This document shows, in pieces, positions 1 through 9,658 of a stretch of DNA of 64,000 nucleotides. Positions within the stretch are counted from its first letter, which is position 1. Each line of letters opens with the position of its first letter. The notes under the pieces were generated by a model. The model was given only the letters and a program-made list of their open reading frames with translations. It was not told where the DNA came from and searched no databases. A program made the position numbers and the translations under genes. This DNA comes from Arthrobacter sp. zg-Y238 (GTDB lineage Bacteria; Actinomycetota; Actinomycetes; Actinomycetales; Micrococcaceae). The stretch covers positions 62,001 through 126,000 of the forward strand of contig NZ_JANFLU010000011.1 in the NCBI RefSeq assembly GCF_024385525.1, given 5' to 3'.

Positions 1-621
1 CCCGCGGTACAGCCAGGTCAGCTCCACGCCCGCAGGTTTCGGCACGGGCTGGCGGTCGGCGGGGCCGGCGACTTCGATGAACGCCTGCCCGACGGCGTCC
101 TGCGGCAGCGCACGGAGCACAGTGGCAGCCGCGGGGAGGGCTGATTCATCGACGGCCAGCAGGTACCAGTCGGCGTCGGGGTCGGGGTTGAAGGCACCGC
201 CGGGGCCGGAGAAGGTCAAGGGTTCACCCGGCTGTGCCGTCGCCGCCCACGGCCCGGCCAGGCCTTCGTCTCCGTGGACTACGAAGTCGATGCTGATTTC
301 GCGTGCTTCAGGATCCACGTTCCGGACCGTGTAGGTGCGGGACACCGGCCAGTGTTCCCGTTCGCTCCGCGCCCGAATGGTGTCCAGGTCCTCGGTGCCG
401 TCAATCGGGCGGCCCTGCGGGCCAAACCAGATCTTGCAGTAGGCATCGGCGCAGCTGTTGGGCTGGAACCGGTCGAAGCCGGGTCCGCCGGCAACCACCC
501 GCACCATATGCTCGCTGATCTGCTCCCGGCGGAGAACCTCAAGGGTCAGCAGGGGGCGCTGGCGCCGGGGAGCAGGAGACTCAGGCTCCTGCTGGCGCGG
601 GGAAGTCATTGGTTCGGACAT
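1..621 (-). CDS. Siderophore-interacting protein (FAD/NAD(P)H ferric-siderophore reductase family), 3' end cut off
   Basis: This frame opens at the ATG at 619-621 and runs off the left edge of the window. Reading it by hand gives a protein with the family's order: a beta-barrel FAD-binding part with the conserved RTYTVR flavin motif, then DFVVHG and GPWA, a SGPGGAF stretch, and a start on the C-terminal NAD(P)H-binding half (DWYLLAVDE). Family members release iron from imported ferric siderophores in the cytoplasm by reducing it. An AGGAGA ribosome site lies just upstream of the start. The first 25 residues or so are a Pro/Gln/Arg-rich extension. No clear IdeR box is visible upstream, though iron control would be expected. 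Confidence 0.88.
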   Translation of the reverse strand, partial: MSEPMTSPRQQEPESPAPRRQRPLLTLEVLRREQISEHMVRVVAGGPGFDRFQPNSCADAYCKIWFGPQGRPIDGTEDLDTIRARSEREHWPVSRTYTVRNVDPEAREISIDFVVHGDEGLAGPWAATAQPGEPLTFSGPGGAFNPDPDADWYLLAVDESALPAAATVLRALPQDAVGQAFIEVAGPADRQPVPKPAGVELTWLYRG

Positions 622-667
622 GGGTGTCTCCTAGGAAAGGGCCTATAACTACCGTATCGCGCCGCTC

Positions 668-1447
668 TTACCGCTCCCCGCGAAGCCGCCAGTCCACGGG
701 CTCGGCGCCCTGCTGGGCGAGCAGCTCGTTAACCCGGCTGAACGGCCGGGAGCCGAAGAACCCGCGTGATGCCGACAGGGGGCTGGGATGCGCCGATTCG
801 ACGGTGGGCGTGCCTCCGAGAAACGGGACAATGCCCTGCGCATCGCGGCCCCACAGGACGGCGACCAGGGGAACGCGCGTGCCGTCCGGGCGGCGGCGGG
901 CAGCCAGTGCCCGCACGGCGAGTTCAGTGATTTCCTCCCACCCCCGCTTCCGGTGTGAGCCTGCTTCCCCGGCACGCACGGTGAGCACGCGGTTCATCAG
1001 GACCACACCCTGATCCGCCCAGGCGCTGAGGTCCCCGGAGGGGGAGGCATTGATTCCCAGATCGGCGTGGAGCTCGGTAAAGATGTTGTTCAGGCTTCGG
1101 GGAAGCGGACGCACGCCCTTCCCCACGGAGAAGGAGAGGCCCACCGCATGCCCGGGGGTGGGGTAGGGGTCCTGGCCTACGATCAACACGCGGGCGCTGG
1201 CCAACGGACGCTGGAAGACGCGCAGGATGTTGCCGGGGGCAGGCAGGATGCGCTGTCCGGCGCGGCGCTCCGCCTCCAGTTCGGCTGCTATTTCTTCCAG
1301 GCGCGTCTTCACCGGGGCCAGCACATGGGCCCAGTCGGGAGCCATGAGGTCCTCAAGGCGTGCGGGTGCAGCGAAGGGGAAAGGGATATTTTCCTCCCGT
1401 GCGGCTTCGCCGGTGTAGGAAAAAAGCTGGGGTTCGTCTGTGGTCAC
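668..1447 (-). CDS. ung: Uracil-DNA glycosylase
   Basis: The 259-residue protein is a family 1 uracil-DNA glycosylase, which removes uracil from DNA at the start of base excision repair. The water-activating motif reads [18 protein letters not shown], with the catalytic Asp. The leucine/DNA-intercalation loop is [13 protein letters not shown]. The His usual after GQDPY in E. coli is Pro here; this is the normal mycobacterial/actinobacterial form and not a defect. Length is close to the M. tuberculosis enzyme plus a short N-terminal extension. It is read away from the DUF3263 gene, with a short intergenic region between them. Confidence 0.96.
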   Translation of the reverse strand: MTTDEPQLFSYTGEAAREENIPFPFAAPARLEDLMAPDWAHVLAPVKTRLEEIAAELEAERRAGQRILPAPGNILRVFQRPLASARVLIVGQDPYPTPGHAVGLSFSVGKGVRPLPRSLNNIFTELHADLGINASPSGDLSAWADQGVVLMNRVLTVRAGEAGSHRKRGWEEITELAVRALAARRRPDGTRVPLVAVLWGRDAQGIVPFLGGTPTVESAHPSPLSASRGFFGSRPFSRVNELLAQQGAEPVDWRLRGER

Positions 1448-1569
1448 TGGTCCATTTTGTCACCGGTGCGTTTGCGGTGTCTTGCCGGGGACCGTCCTAA
1501 ATGACAAGCCTGTTATTCCCAATTAGCATGGGCGGTAGATATACAACAGGGATCTTTTTGGGAGTGAAT

Positions 1570-1878
1570 GTGGCGGAATCGGCCGAAGCCGAGCGGTTTT
1601 CCCTCGATGACGCAGTGGACCCGGAGAGCCCGTTGGGTGCCCAGGAACAGCAGATGCTTGCGTTGGAACGGGCGTGGTGGAAATACGCCGGCGCCAAGGA
1701 ACAGGCCATCAAGGACCTCTTCGGGATGTCGGCCACGAGGTACTACCAGGTCCTGAATGCCCTGATTGATACCGAGGAAGCCCTCGCCCATGATCCGATG
1801 CTGGTCAAACGATTGCGTAGACTACGTACGACCCGCCAGCGTGCCCGTACCGCCCGCCGCCTGGGCACCGGCGTTTAG
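1570..1878 (+). CDS. DUF3263 small helical protein
   Basis: A small protein of about 102 residues that matches the actinobacterial DUF3263 pattern: an acidic N-terminus, a central helix with LALERAWW and YAGAKEQAI, then FGMSATRYYQVLN, and a basic Arg-rich C-terminus (RRLRRLRTTRQRAR). The central FGMSxxRYYQ part looks like a helix-turn-helix, so DNA binding is plausible but unproven. The frame is open from 1501, but I chose GTG 1570 (GTG 1564 is equally possible) because a GGGA ribosome site precedes it and a TATACA-like -10 lies at about 1538. It lies directly upstream of a LytR_C protein, an arrangement common in Actinobacteria. Confidence 0.75.
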   Translation: MAESAEAERFSLDDAVDPESPLGAQEQQMLALERAWWKYAGAKEQAIKDLFGMSATRYYQVLNALIDTEEALAHDPMLVKRLRRLRTTRQRARTARRLGTGV

Positions 1879-1945
1879 CGCCGGTTCCCTCCAATGTTGG
1901 CGGCCCAGCATGCGGCGCCATCAGAACAAGGATTGAAACTCCACA

Positions 1946-2581
1946 ATGAGCCAATACCCCCGGGACGAGTTCGACAAGGTCCCTGAAACGTCCGCGCGGC
2001 AGGGCGTGCACCGCGAACGCCTCATTCCCTCGCGTTCGAACGGGCTGGGGCTGCTGATCACCGTGGGTGTGTTGGCTCTGCTGATCGGCCTGGCAGCCTT
2101 CTTAGTGCTGCCGCGGCTGGGCATCGGTACGGGGTCCGATGATCCGTCCGCGGCGGCACAGGCTCCGGCGCCTGCCTCTGCGTCCGCCTCAGCTGCGGCC
2201 ACTCCGACTCCCGAGGTGGAGTCCGACGCCGCCTCGCCGAGTCCGACTCCGGCATCCACGCCCACTCCGACTCCCACGCCCAAGCCGACGCCGACCCCGA
2301 CTGTGCCGGCGGTCGACCGTACCCAGCCGGTGGCAGTGTTCAATGCCAGCGGGGTCACCGGACTAGGTGCCAGCGTTTCCGGCCGGATGAGCGCTGCTGG
2401 GTGGGCCGTGGGAACTGTGGCTAACTGGGGCGGCGCACCCCAGCAGGGATCCGGCGTTTACTACAGCTCGCCGGAGCTGGCAGCAAATGCGCAGGAAATC
2501 GGCGCGCAACTGGGGATACCCGCTCTGGAAACGCCCGGCTTCACCGGTGTCACCGTGATCCTGGGCCCGGGATACCGGTAA
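1946..2581 (+). CDS. LytR C-terminal domain membrane protein
   Basis: The 211-residue protein has a cytoplasmic N-terminus of about 35 residues and one transmembrane helix near residues 36-56 (LLITVGVLALLIGLAAFLVL). An extracytoplasmic linker of about 60 residues is rich in Ala/Ser and then in Pro-Thr repeats. The C-terminal domain of about 90 residues (VAVFNASGVTGLGASV to GVTVILGPGYR) is typical of the LytR_C fold. Such proteins lack the LytR-CpsA-Psr catalytic domain; a cell-envelope role is inferred from the family. The PTPTP stretch is low-complexity linker. Confidence 0.85.
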   Translation: MSQYPRDEFDKVPETSARQGVHRERLIPSRSNGLGLLITVGVLALLIGLAAFLVLPRLGIGTGSDDPSAAAQAPAPASASASAAATPTPEVESDAASPSPTPASTPTPTPTPKPTPTPTVPAVDRTQPVAVFNASGVTGLGASVSGRMSAAGWAVGTVANWGGAPQQGSGVYYSSPELAANAQEIGAQLGIPALETPGFTGVTVILGPGYR

Positions 2582-2603
2582 ACCGGGCTCGGGTAAAAAG
2601 ACC

Positions 2604-2781
2604 ATAACGTTATCGCTGCCTGTGTATGTGATCGGTATCACCGTAGTTAGAGTGATGCCAGCCGGTTTGCGCCGCTGACCTTGGCCTCCCTTGGGAACCG
2701 ACAGAGGCGCCGGATCCGGCGCCTCCGGCGTCCAAGCATGCCGCCGGAGGGCGGCATCGGAATCTAGGTTGGAGAAAGATC
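2604..2781 (+). promoter_or_regulatory. Leader of the cold-shock gene with two perfect palindromes
   Basis: About 200 bases separate the LytR_C gene from csp. ATAACGTTAT at 2604-2613 is a perfect 10-bp palindrome. A perfect 22-base palindrome, GAGGCGCCGGA and its complement, lies at 2704-2725. Long structured 5' leaders are usual for csp genes. GGAGA before 2782 is the ribosome site. A role of the palindromes in cold-dependent folding or as an operator is inference. Confidence 0.4.
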
Positions 2782-2985
2782 ATGGCGCAGGGGATCGTCA
2801 AGTGGTTCAACGGTGAAAAAGGGTACGGCTTTATTACCCTCGACGAGGCAGAGACGGACGTGTTCGTACACTGGTCAGCCATCCAGGCATCCGGTTACCG
2901 GACGCTGGAAGAAGGCCAACGGGTTGAGTTCGAAATCGGCGAGGGCCAGAAGGGTCCGCAGGCCGAGGAAGTCCGTGCACTGTAG
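2782..2985 (+). CDS. Cold-shock protein, CspA family
   Basis: The 67-residue single cold-shock domain carries the RNP1 motif KGYGFI and the RNP2-like motif VFVHWSAI. It opens with the standard [10 protein letters not shown]. It is expected to bind single-stranded RNA/DNA and to act as an RNA chaperone in the cytoplasm. Trp stands in the usual VFVHxSAI position, a common actinobacterial variant. A strong terminator follows at 3027-3060, so the gene is probably monocistronic and separate from groEL. Confidence 0.95.
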   Translation: MAQGIVKWFNGEKGYGFITLDEAETDVFVHWSAIQASGYRTLEEGQRVEFEIGEGQKGPQAEEVRAL

Positions 2986-3026
2986 GCCACTTTAAGGAAC
3001 ATCCTCCCGGCTTGGGGGCGGGATCG

Positions 3027-3060
3027 GCAGCGGCGGAGCCTCGGCTCCGCCGCTGCTTTT
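3027..3060 (+). terminator. Rho-independent terminator of the cold-shock gene
   Basis: A perfect 13-bp stem (3027-3039 with 3044-3056) closes a CTCG tetraloop and is followed by TTTT. It lies 42 bases after the csp stop and before the groEL promoter. Confidence 0.9.
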
Positions 3061-3121
3061 GCATTCGCCCGCCGGCAGCGGCCGGGAACGCTGTGAACCG
3101 GATGGCATGTCGGCGTGATCG

Positions 3122-3148
3122 CTTGCACTCAGTGTGTGGGAGTGCTAA
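3122..3148 (+). promoter_or_regulatory. CIRCE operator 1 (HrcA site)
   Basis: CTTGCACTC, nine bases, then GAGTGCTAA. This matches the CIRCE consensus TTAGCACTC-N9-GAGTGCTAA with two mismatches in the left arm. HrcA repressor binding at CIRCE is established for groE operons. It lies just upstream of a TTGACT -35-like hexamer at 3152-3157. Confidence 0.88.
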
Positions 3149-3156
3149 TTATTGAC

Positions 3157-4978
<1,822 letters not shown>

Positions 4979-5008
4979 GCCCCCGCAGCTCTTGCCTAAA
5001 GCGTAAGT

Positions 5009-5178
5009 AAGAGGCGGGGGGGGCGCCGGCCGGGGGGCCCCCCGCGGGGGTTCATAGACAACCGCCACGGCGACATCTGGCGTGTGCCCCGCCGCCGCCC
5101 GCGGCCCGCCCCCCCCGCCTCTTGCATTTAAGAGCGCACCTGCATTTAAGAGCGCACTGCCTGTAAGAGGGCACTGCC
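5009..5178. repeat. Structured intergenic region: 17-bp inverted repeat, GC palindrome, tandem repeats
   Basis: Between the converging groEL and WXG100 genes, 5009-5025 and 5107-5123 form a perfect 17-bp inverted repeat with eight consecutive G or C. Inside the loop is the perfect palindrome CGGGGGGCCCCCCG (5031-5044). Next comes a short tandem repeat, TGCATTTAAGAGCGCAC at 5123-5139 and 5141-5157, with a decayed third copy at about 5161-5178. The hairpin may terminate transcription from both sides, but it has no run of T. No coding frame is convincing here. Confidence 0.6.
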
Positions 5179-5215
5179 TTGCAGAGCGCCAGCACAGCTC
5201 CGGGCGGCGACGGAA

Positions 5216-5506
5216 TCAGTGCATAAAGAGCGACGTGTTCGCCGCCTCCGTCTCGGCGTACTGCGCTGACGCGAAGGCCAGCGCCTGGTTGATGCTGTCC
5301 AGTGATTCCTCCACCCGGGCCTGCGTGGCCCGCCAATCGGTAACCAGCAGCTGGAAATTGGCCGACGCGGATCCCCGCCAGATTTCGCTTAGCGAGGCCA
5401 GCCCGGCCTGCATGCCGTTCACGTCTGCCCGAAGGCGCTCAATGGTTCCTTGTACTTCGGCACTCTTGGCAGCCAGCGCCTCGCTGTCCACGGCAAATAG
5501 GGGCAT
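5216..5506 (-). CDS. WXG100-family (ESAT-6-like) protein
   Basis: The 96-residue all-helical protein has the WXG turn as WRG (EIWRGSASANF) near residues 43-45, and a C-terminal YAETE that fits the YxxxD/E secretion signal of type VII substrates. The ATG at 5504-5506 is preceded by a perfect AGGAGG. WXG100 proteins form helical hairpin dimers and are exported by EccC-type systems. No secretion ATPase or partner gene is in this window, so its export route cannot be seen. It lies downstream of a two-component system but is separated from it by about 180 bases. Confidence 0.88.
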   Translation of the reverse strand: MPLFAVDSEALAAKSAEVQGTIERLRADVNGMQAGLASLSEIWRGSASANFQLLVTDWRATQARVEESLDSINQALAFASAQYAETEAANTSLFMH

Positions 5507-5687
5507 GATTTCCTCCTGGTAGCGGCTTGGATCGGATACCGGAAGGGTAGGGCGGCAGCCGGCCGCCGGCGCGAGAAGGACCAATAGGGTGTGGAGGACG
5601 AAGGCCGGTCTTCCTCCGGGATACCCCTGTGGAGGGCAGAACGGCCCCTCCGGCCCGTCTGGAGGCCCGGCGGCGCCCAGGGGAGGG

Positions 5688-7154
5688 TCAGTTGTCGTCA
5701 GCGTCGTCGGGACGCTCAGGGAACTGCTCCGGAGCGCGGTAGGGTAGGCGGATGGACAGGGTGGCGCCTCCGCCTTCCGTCTCGGCCAGCCGCACCGTCC
5801 CGTCGTGCTGGGCCACCAGGGCGGCCACAATGGCCAGTCCGAGCCCGGTGCCGCCGGTCTCCCGGTAGCGGGAGGAATCGGCGCGGTAGAAGCGTTCGAA
5901 CACCCGCGCGGCGTCGTCCTCCGAGATCCCGGGCCCGTGGTCCCGTACCTCCAGCACCGCGTCCATCCGGTCATGGATAACGGGTGCTACTCCGACTGCC
6001 ACTTCGATGGGAGAACCGGCCGGCGTGTAGCGCAGGGCATTGGTCATCAGGTTCGCCACGACCTGCCGCAGCCGGGCCTCGTCTCCCATGGTCGGTGCGC
6101 TCTGCGGCGCGTGGCCGTCCAGCCCCACCACCCGGATGTCCCGGTCGGGAGCGCTGGCACGCGCGTCCAGGGCGGCGTCGTTGCCCAGGATCATCAGGTC
6201 CACCGGCTCGTATTCGAGCGGGCGCTGCTCATCCACCCGGGCCAGGGTCAGGAGGTCCTCTACGAGTTGTCCCATGCGCTTGGCTTCGCTCTCGATTCTG
6301 CCCATGGCAGCGGAGATCTCTTCGGGTTTCTGAAGTGCGCCGTGGCGATACAGCTCCGAGAAGCCGCGGATGGTCACCAGCGGGGTCCGCAGTTCATGGG
6401 AGGCGTCCTGCACGAAGCGGCGCATCTTGCGCTCGGATTGGGTGCGGGCTGCAAACGCAGTTTCGATATGGGCCAGCATGGCATTGAGCGAGCGGGACAG
6501 GCGGCCGATCTCCGTGGCAGGGTTGCCCACCTCCACGCGGCGGGAGAGGTCCCCGGCAGCAATGGCGGCTGCGGTTTTTTCCACCTGGCTCAGCGGACGG
6601 AACTGCCGGGTGACCGCCCAATAAGCGATCCCCGTGGCGCCCAGGGTTCCGAGCAGCCCGACCGAAAACACCAGCGACGCCGCCTCGTCCACGGTCGCGG
6701 CGACCGAGTCCAGCGGAATCGCAACGGCCACGGAACCGGGCAGGTTCTCGAAGTCGTAGATGCGTACCCGCCAGCCCTTCGATGTCGGCTCCGTGCCGCG
6801 GACATCGAAGCCCTCGGCGTCCATGGCCTCTACCTGTTCGGAGGTGTAGTTATCGAGCTTCGGGATGTCCGTCGCCGACTCCGAATGCGTCGCCGGACCA
6901 TGGCTGCCGTCTTCGTTCAGGTACAGCCCGTAGTACCGGAACAAGGAGGCGTCGGTGCTCGGCTCGTTCACCAGCAGGTAGCGCGAGACCTTGGACGCAT
7001 TAGCGTCGATGTCCGCGTCCAGCCGGTCCACCAGTATCTGGCGCAGCAGGGTAATGGTGGCGAAGCCGGTGATGGTCACCGTGACCACCATCAGCACCGC
7101 CATGATGGCGAGAAGCTGCGACCGAAGTGAAGCGGATTTCCAGCGCCGTATCAA
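5688..7154 (-). CDS. Sensor histidine kinase of an OmpR-type two-component system
   Basis: The 488-residue membrane kinase has a transmembrane helix near residues 14-37, an extracytoplasmic sensor of about 125 residues, a second helix near 165-185, a HAMP linker, and HisKA with the phospho-accepting His in DASHELRTP. The ATPase domain has an N box (NLMTNALRYTP), G1 (DHGPGI) and G2 (GGTGLGLAIV). It should phosphorylate the response regulator encoded just upstream. The start is a TTG four bases after the regulator's stop, so the two genes are co-transcribed. It resembles the TcrY/TrcS/PrrB group; the stimulus is unknown. Confidence 0.92.
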   Translation of the reverse strand: MIRRWKSASLRSQLLAIMAVLMVVTVTITGFATITLLRQILVDRLDADIDANASKVSRYLLVNEPSTDASLFRYYGLYLNEDGSHGPATHSESATDIPKLDNYTSEQVEAMDAEGFDVRGTEPTSKGWRVRIYDFENLPGSVAVAIPLDSVAATVDEAASLVFSVGLLGTLGATGIAYWAVTRQFRPLSQVEKTAAAIAAGDLSRRVEVGNPATEIGRLSRSLNAMLAHIETAFAARTQSERKMRRFVQDASHELRTPLVTIRGFSELYRHGALQKPEEISAAMGRIESEAKRMGQLVEDLLTLARVDEQRPLEYEPVDLMILGNDAALDARASAPDRDIRVVGLDGHAPQSAPTMGDEARLRQVVANLMTNALRYTPAGSPIEVAVGVAPVIHDRMDAVLEVRDHGPGISEDDAARVFERFYRADSSRYRETGGTGLGLAIVAALVAQHDGTVRLAETEGGGATLSIRLPYRAPEQFPERPDDADDN

Positions 7155-7158
7155 AGCC

Positions 7159-7872
7159 CTAGCGCTTCTCCGAGGAGCGGAGCAGGTAGCCCACGCCGCG
7201 CTTGGTCTGGATCAGCGCCGGCGCGTCCGGGCTGCGGTCGATCTTGCGTCGCAGGTAGGAGATGTAGGACTCCACGATGGAGGCGTCTCCGTTGAAGTCG
7301 TATTCCCAGACGTGGTCCAGGATCTGTGCCTTGGACAGGACACGGTTCGGGTTCAGCATCAGGTACCGCAGCAGTTTGAACTCGGTGGGGGAGAGGTCGA
7401 TGGTGACCCCGCCGCGTCGCACCTCGTGGGCGTCGTCGTCGAGCTCCAGATCATCCACGCGGATGACGGCGTCGTCGTCCTCGAGCGGTTGGGTGCGGCG
7501 AAGCACGGCGCGGATCCGCGCCACCACCTCGTCGAGGCTGAAGGGTTTGGTGACGTAGTCGTCGCCGCCCACGGTGAGGCCGGTGACCTTGTCCTCGGTG
7601 TCGTCGCGGGCGGTCAGGAAGACCACGGGGAAGTGCTGTCCGGCGGCGCGCAGCCGGCGCGTGAGGGTGAAGCCGTCCATGTCCGGGAGCATTACGTCCA
7701 GGACCGCGAGGTCCGGATTGTGGGAGTCGACGGCGGCAAGGGCCTCACGGCCGTTGGCTGCCGCGACGACGTCGAACCCGGCAAAGCGCAGCGAGGTGGA
7801 CAGCAGCTCGCGGATATTGGGCTCATCATCGACAACAAGGAGGCGTGCTTCGGGTGCAGACGATTTGTTCAC
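7159..7872 (-). CDS. OmpR/PhoB-family response regulator
   Basis: The 237-residue protein has an N-terminal receiver with the acidic pair in VVDDEPN, the phospho-acceptor Asp in AVLDVMLPD, Thr in FLTARDD and Lys in VTKPFSL. A winged-helix DNA-binding domain follows (LSPTEFKLLRYL, HVWEYDF, VESYISYLRRKI). It is the first gene of the pair with the kinase that follows it. The start is GTG. The promoter probably lies in the 140 bases before it, which contain no gene. Confidence 0.94.
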   Translation of the reverse strand: MNKSSAPEARLLVVDDEPNIRELLSTSLRFAGFDVVAAANGREALAAVDSHNPDLAVLDVMLPDMDGFTLTRRLRAAGQHFPVVFLTARDDTEDKVTGLTVGGDDYVTKPFSLDEVVARIRAVLRRTQPLEDDDAVIRVDDLELDDDAHEVRRGGVTIDLSPTEFKLLRYLMLNPNRVLSKAQILDHVWEYDFNGDASIVESYISYLRRKIDRSPDAPALIQTKRGVGYLLRSSEKR

Positions 7873-8011
7873 CCGCCCAGTTTCTTACATTTAGCTGGAC
7901 GTTGTCTGTAGGTGTGCAGAACAAAATCTGGGAGTGCCCGGTGAGCGTCAGCTCCTATATCGGCCGACATTGCGCTCGGCCCGGAACGATATGCACTTCC
8001 CCGAGGCCGCA

Positions 8012-9658
8012 CTACACCGGCTTTTCGATATCCGTAGCGTCCAGGATGGAGTAGGCGTAACCCTGCTCGGCGAGGAAGCGCTGCCGTTTGGCGGCAAAGT
8101 CCTGGTCCAGGGTGTCGCGGGCCACCACGGTGTAGAAGTGCGCTGCCTTGCCGTCCGCCTTGGGGCGCAGGAGCCGTCCCAGCCGCTGGGCCTCTTCCTG
8201 CCGGGAGCCGAAGGAACCGGAGACCTGGATGGCCACGGACGCCTCGGGCAGGTCGATGGAGAAGTTCGCAACCTTGGACACCACGAGGGTGCTCAGGGCT
8301 CCTTCGCGGAATTCATTGAAGAGCCGCTGGCGTTCCTTGACCGGGGTGTCACCCTTGATCACCGGTGCGTCCAGCCGCTCGGAGAGTTCGTCCAGCTGGT
8401 CCAGGTACTGCCCGATCACCAGGGTCTGCTCGCCGGCATGGCGGCGGACCAGTTGTTCGACGACGCCGGTCTTGGTCTCCGAAGTCGAGCACAGGCGGTA
8501 TTTGTCCCCGTCTTCGGCCATGGCGTAGGCCACCCGCTCATCCCGCGGCAGGTCCACCCGGACCTCGATGCATTCGGCCGGGGCAATGTAGCCCTGCGCC
8601 TCGATGTCCTTCCACGGGGCGTCGTAGCGCTTGGGGCCGATCAAGGAGAAGACCTCGCCCTCGCGGCCGTCCTCACGGACCAGGGTGGCGGTCAAACCCA
8701 GCCGGCGCCGGGCCTGCAGGTCCGCGGTCATCCGGAAAATCGGTGCCGGGAGCAGGTGCACCTCGTCGTAGATGATCAGGCCCCAGTCGTTGGCGTCCAG
8801 CAGCTCCAAGTGCGGATAGAGTCCGCCGCGCTTGAGGGTCAGGACCTGGTACGTGGCGATGGTGACCGGCCGGACTTCCTTCACCGCGCCGGAGTATTCA
8901 CCGATTTCGTCCTCGGTCAGGGAGGTGCGCTTGAGCAGCTCATCCTTCCACTGCCGGGCGGAGACGGTGTTGGTTACCAGGATGAGGGTGGTGGTGGAGC
9001 TGGTGGCCATGGCCGCGGCACCCACCAGGGTCTTGCCCGCACCGCAGGGCAGTACCACCACGCCGGAACCGCCGGCCCAGAAGTTCTCGGTGGCGAGCTT
9101 CTGGTAGGGGCGCAGGGCCCAGCCGTCTTCGTTGAGCAGGATCGGATGCGGCGTGCCGTCCACATAACCGGCCAGGTCTTCGGCAGGCCAGCCCAGCTTC
9201 AGCAGCAGCTGTTTGAGCTGGCCGCGCATGGCAGACTGCACCACTACCGTTTCGCCGTCGATCCGCGGGCCCAGCAGCGGCTGGATTTTCTTGGCGTGCA
9301 TTACTTCTTCGAGCACCGGGTAATCATTGGTGCGCAGCACCAACCCGTGCTGGGGGTCCTTCTCGAGGCGCAGCCGGCCGTACCGGGACATGGTTTCTTC
9401 AATGTCGATCAGCAGCGAATGCGGCACCGGGAAACGGGAGTACATAAGCAGCGTGTTCAGGACCTGTTCGGCGTCGAGCCCCGCAGCCCGCGCATTCCAC
9501 AGTCCCAGCGGCGTCAGCCGGTAGCTGTGGATGTGCTCGGGGGCACGCTCGAGTTCGGCGAAAGCGGCGATGGCGTGCCGGGCCTCGGTTGCCTGTTCAT
9601 GATCGACCTCCAGAAGAATCGTCTTATCGCTCTGGACAATCAACGGTCCGTCAACCAT
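8012..9658 (-). CDS. XPB/ERCC3-like DNA repair helicase
   Basis: The 548-residue superfamily 2 helicase has Walker A as PCGAGKTLVGA, the DEVH box in IIYDEVHLLP, motif III LGLTATL, and C-terminal motifs including QVSGSFGSRQEEAQRLGRLLRPK. The N-terminal third matches the damage-recognition-like region of bacterial XPB. Bacterial XPB is a 3'-5' helicase of uncertain role in repair or transcription-coupled processes. Its start overlaps the end of the upstream helicase-associated gene by eight bases, so translation is coupled and the two proteins probably act together. Confidence 0.93.
   Translation of the reverse strand: MVDGPLIVQSDKTILLEVDHEQATEARHAIAAFAELERAPEHIHSYRLTPLGLWNARAAGLDAEQVLNTLLMYSRFPVPHSLLIDIEETMSRYGRLRLEKDPQHGLVLRTNDYPVLEEVMHAKKIQPLLGPRIDGETVVVQSAMRGQLKQLLLKLGWPAEDLAGYVDGTPHPILLNEDGWALRPYQKLATENFWAGGSGVVVLPCGAGKTLVGAAAMATSSTTTLILVTNTVSARQWKDELLKRTSLTEDEIGEYSGAVKEVRPVTIATYQVLTLKRGGLYPHLELLDANDWGLIIYDEVHLLPAPIFRMTADLQARRRLGLTATLVREDGREGEVFSLIGPKRYDAPWKDIEAQGYIAPAECIEVRVDLPRDERVAYAMAEDGDKYRLCSTSETKTGVVEQLVRRHAGEQTLVIGQYLDQLDELSERLDAPVIKGDTPVKERQRLFNEFREGALSTLVVSKVANFSIDLPEASVAIQVSGSFGSRQEEAQRLGRLLRPKADGKAAHFYTVVARDTLDQDFAAKRQRFLAEQGYAYSILDATDIEKPV

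Noticed and set aside
668-1447. Pro in place of His after GQDPY in Ung
   Set aside because: This is the standard form in mycobacterial and other actinobacterial Ung proteins, so it is not a mutation of interest.
2230-2310. Pro-Thr repeats in the LytR_C protein
   Set aside because: A normal low-complexity linker between the membrane helix and the outer domain.
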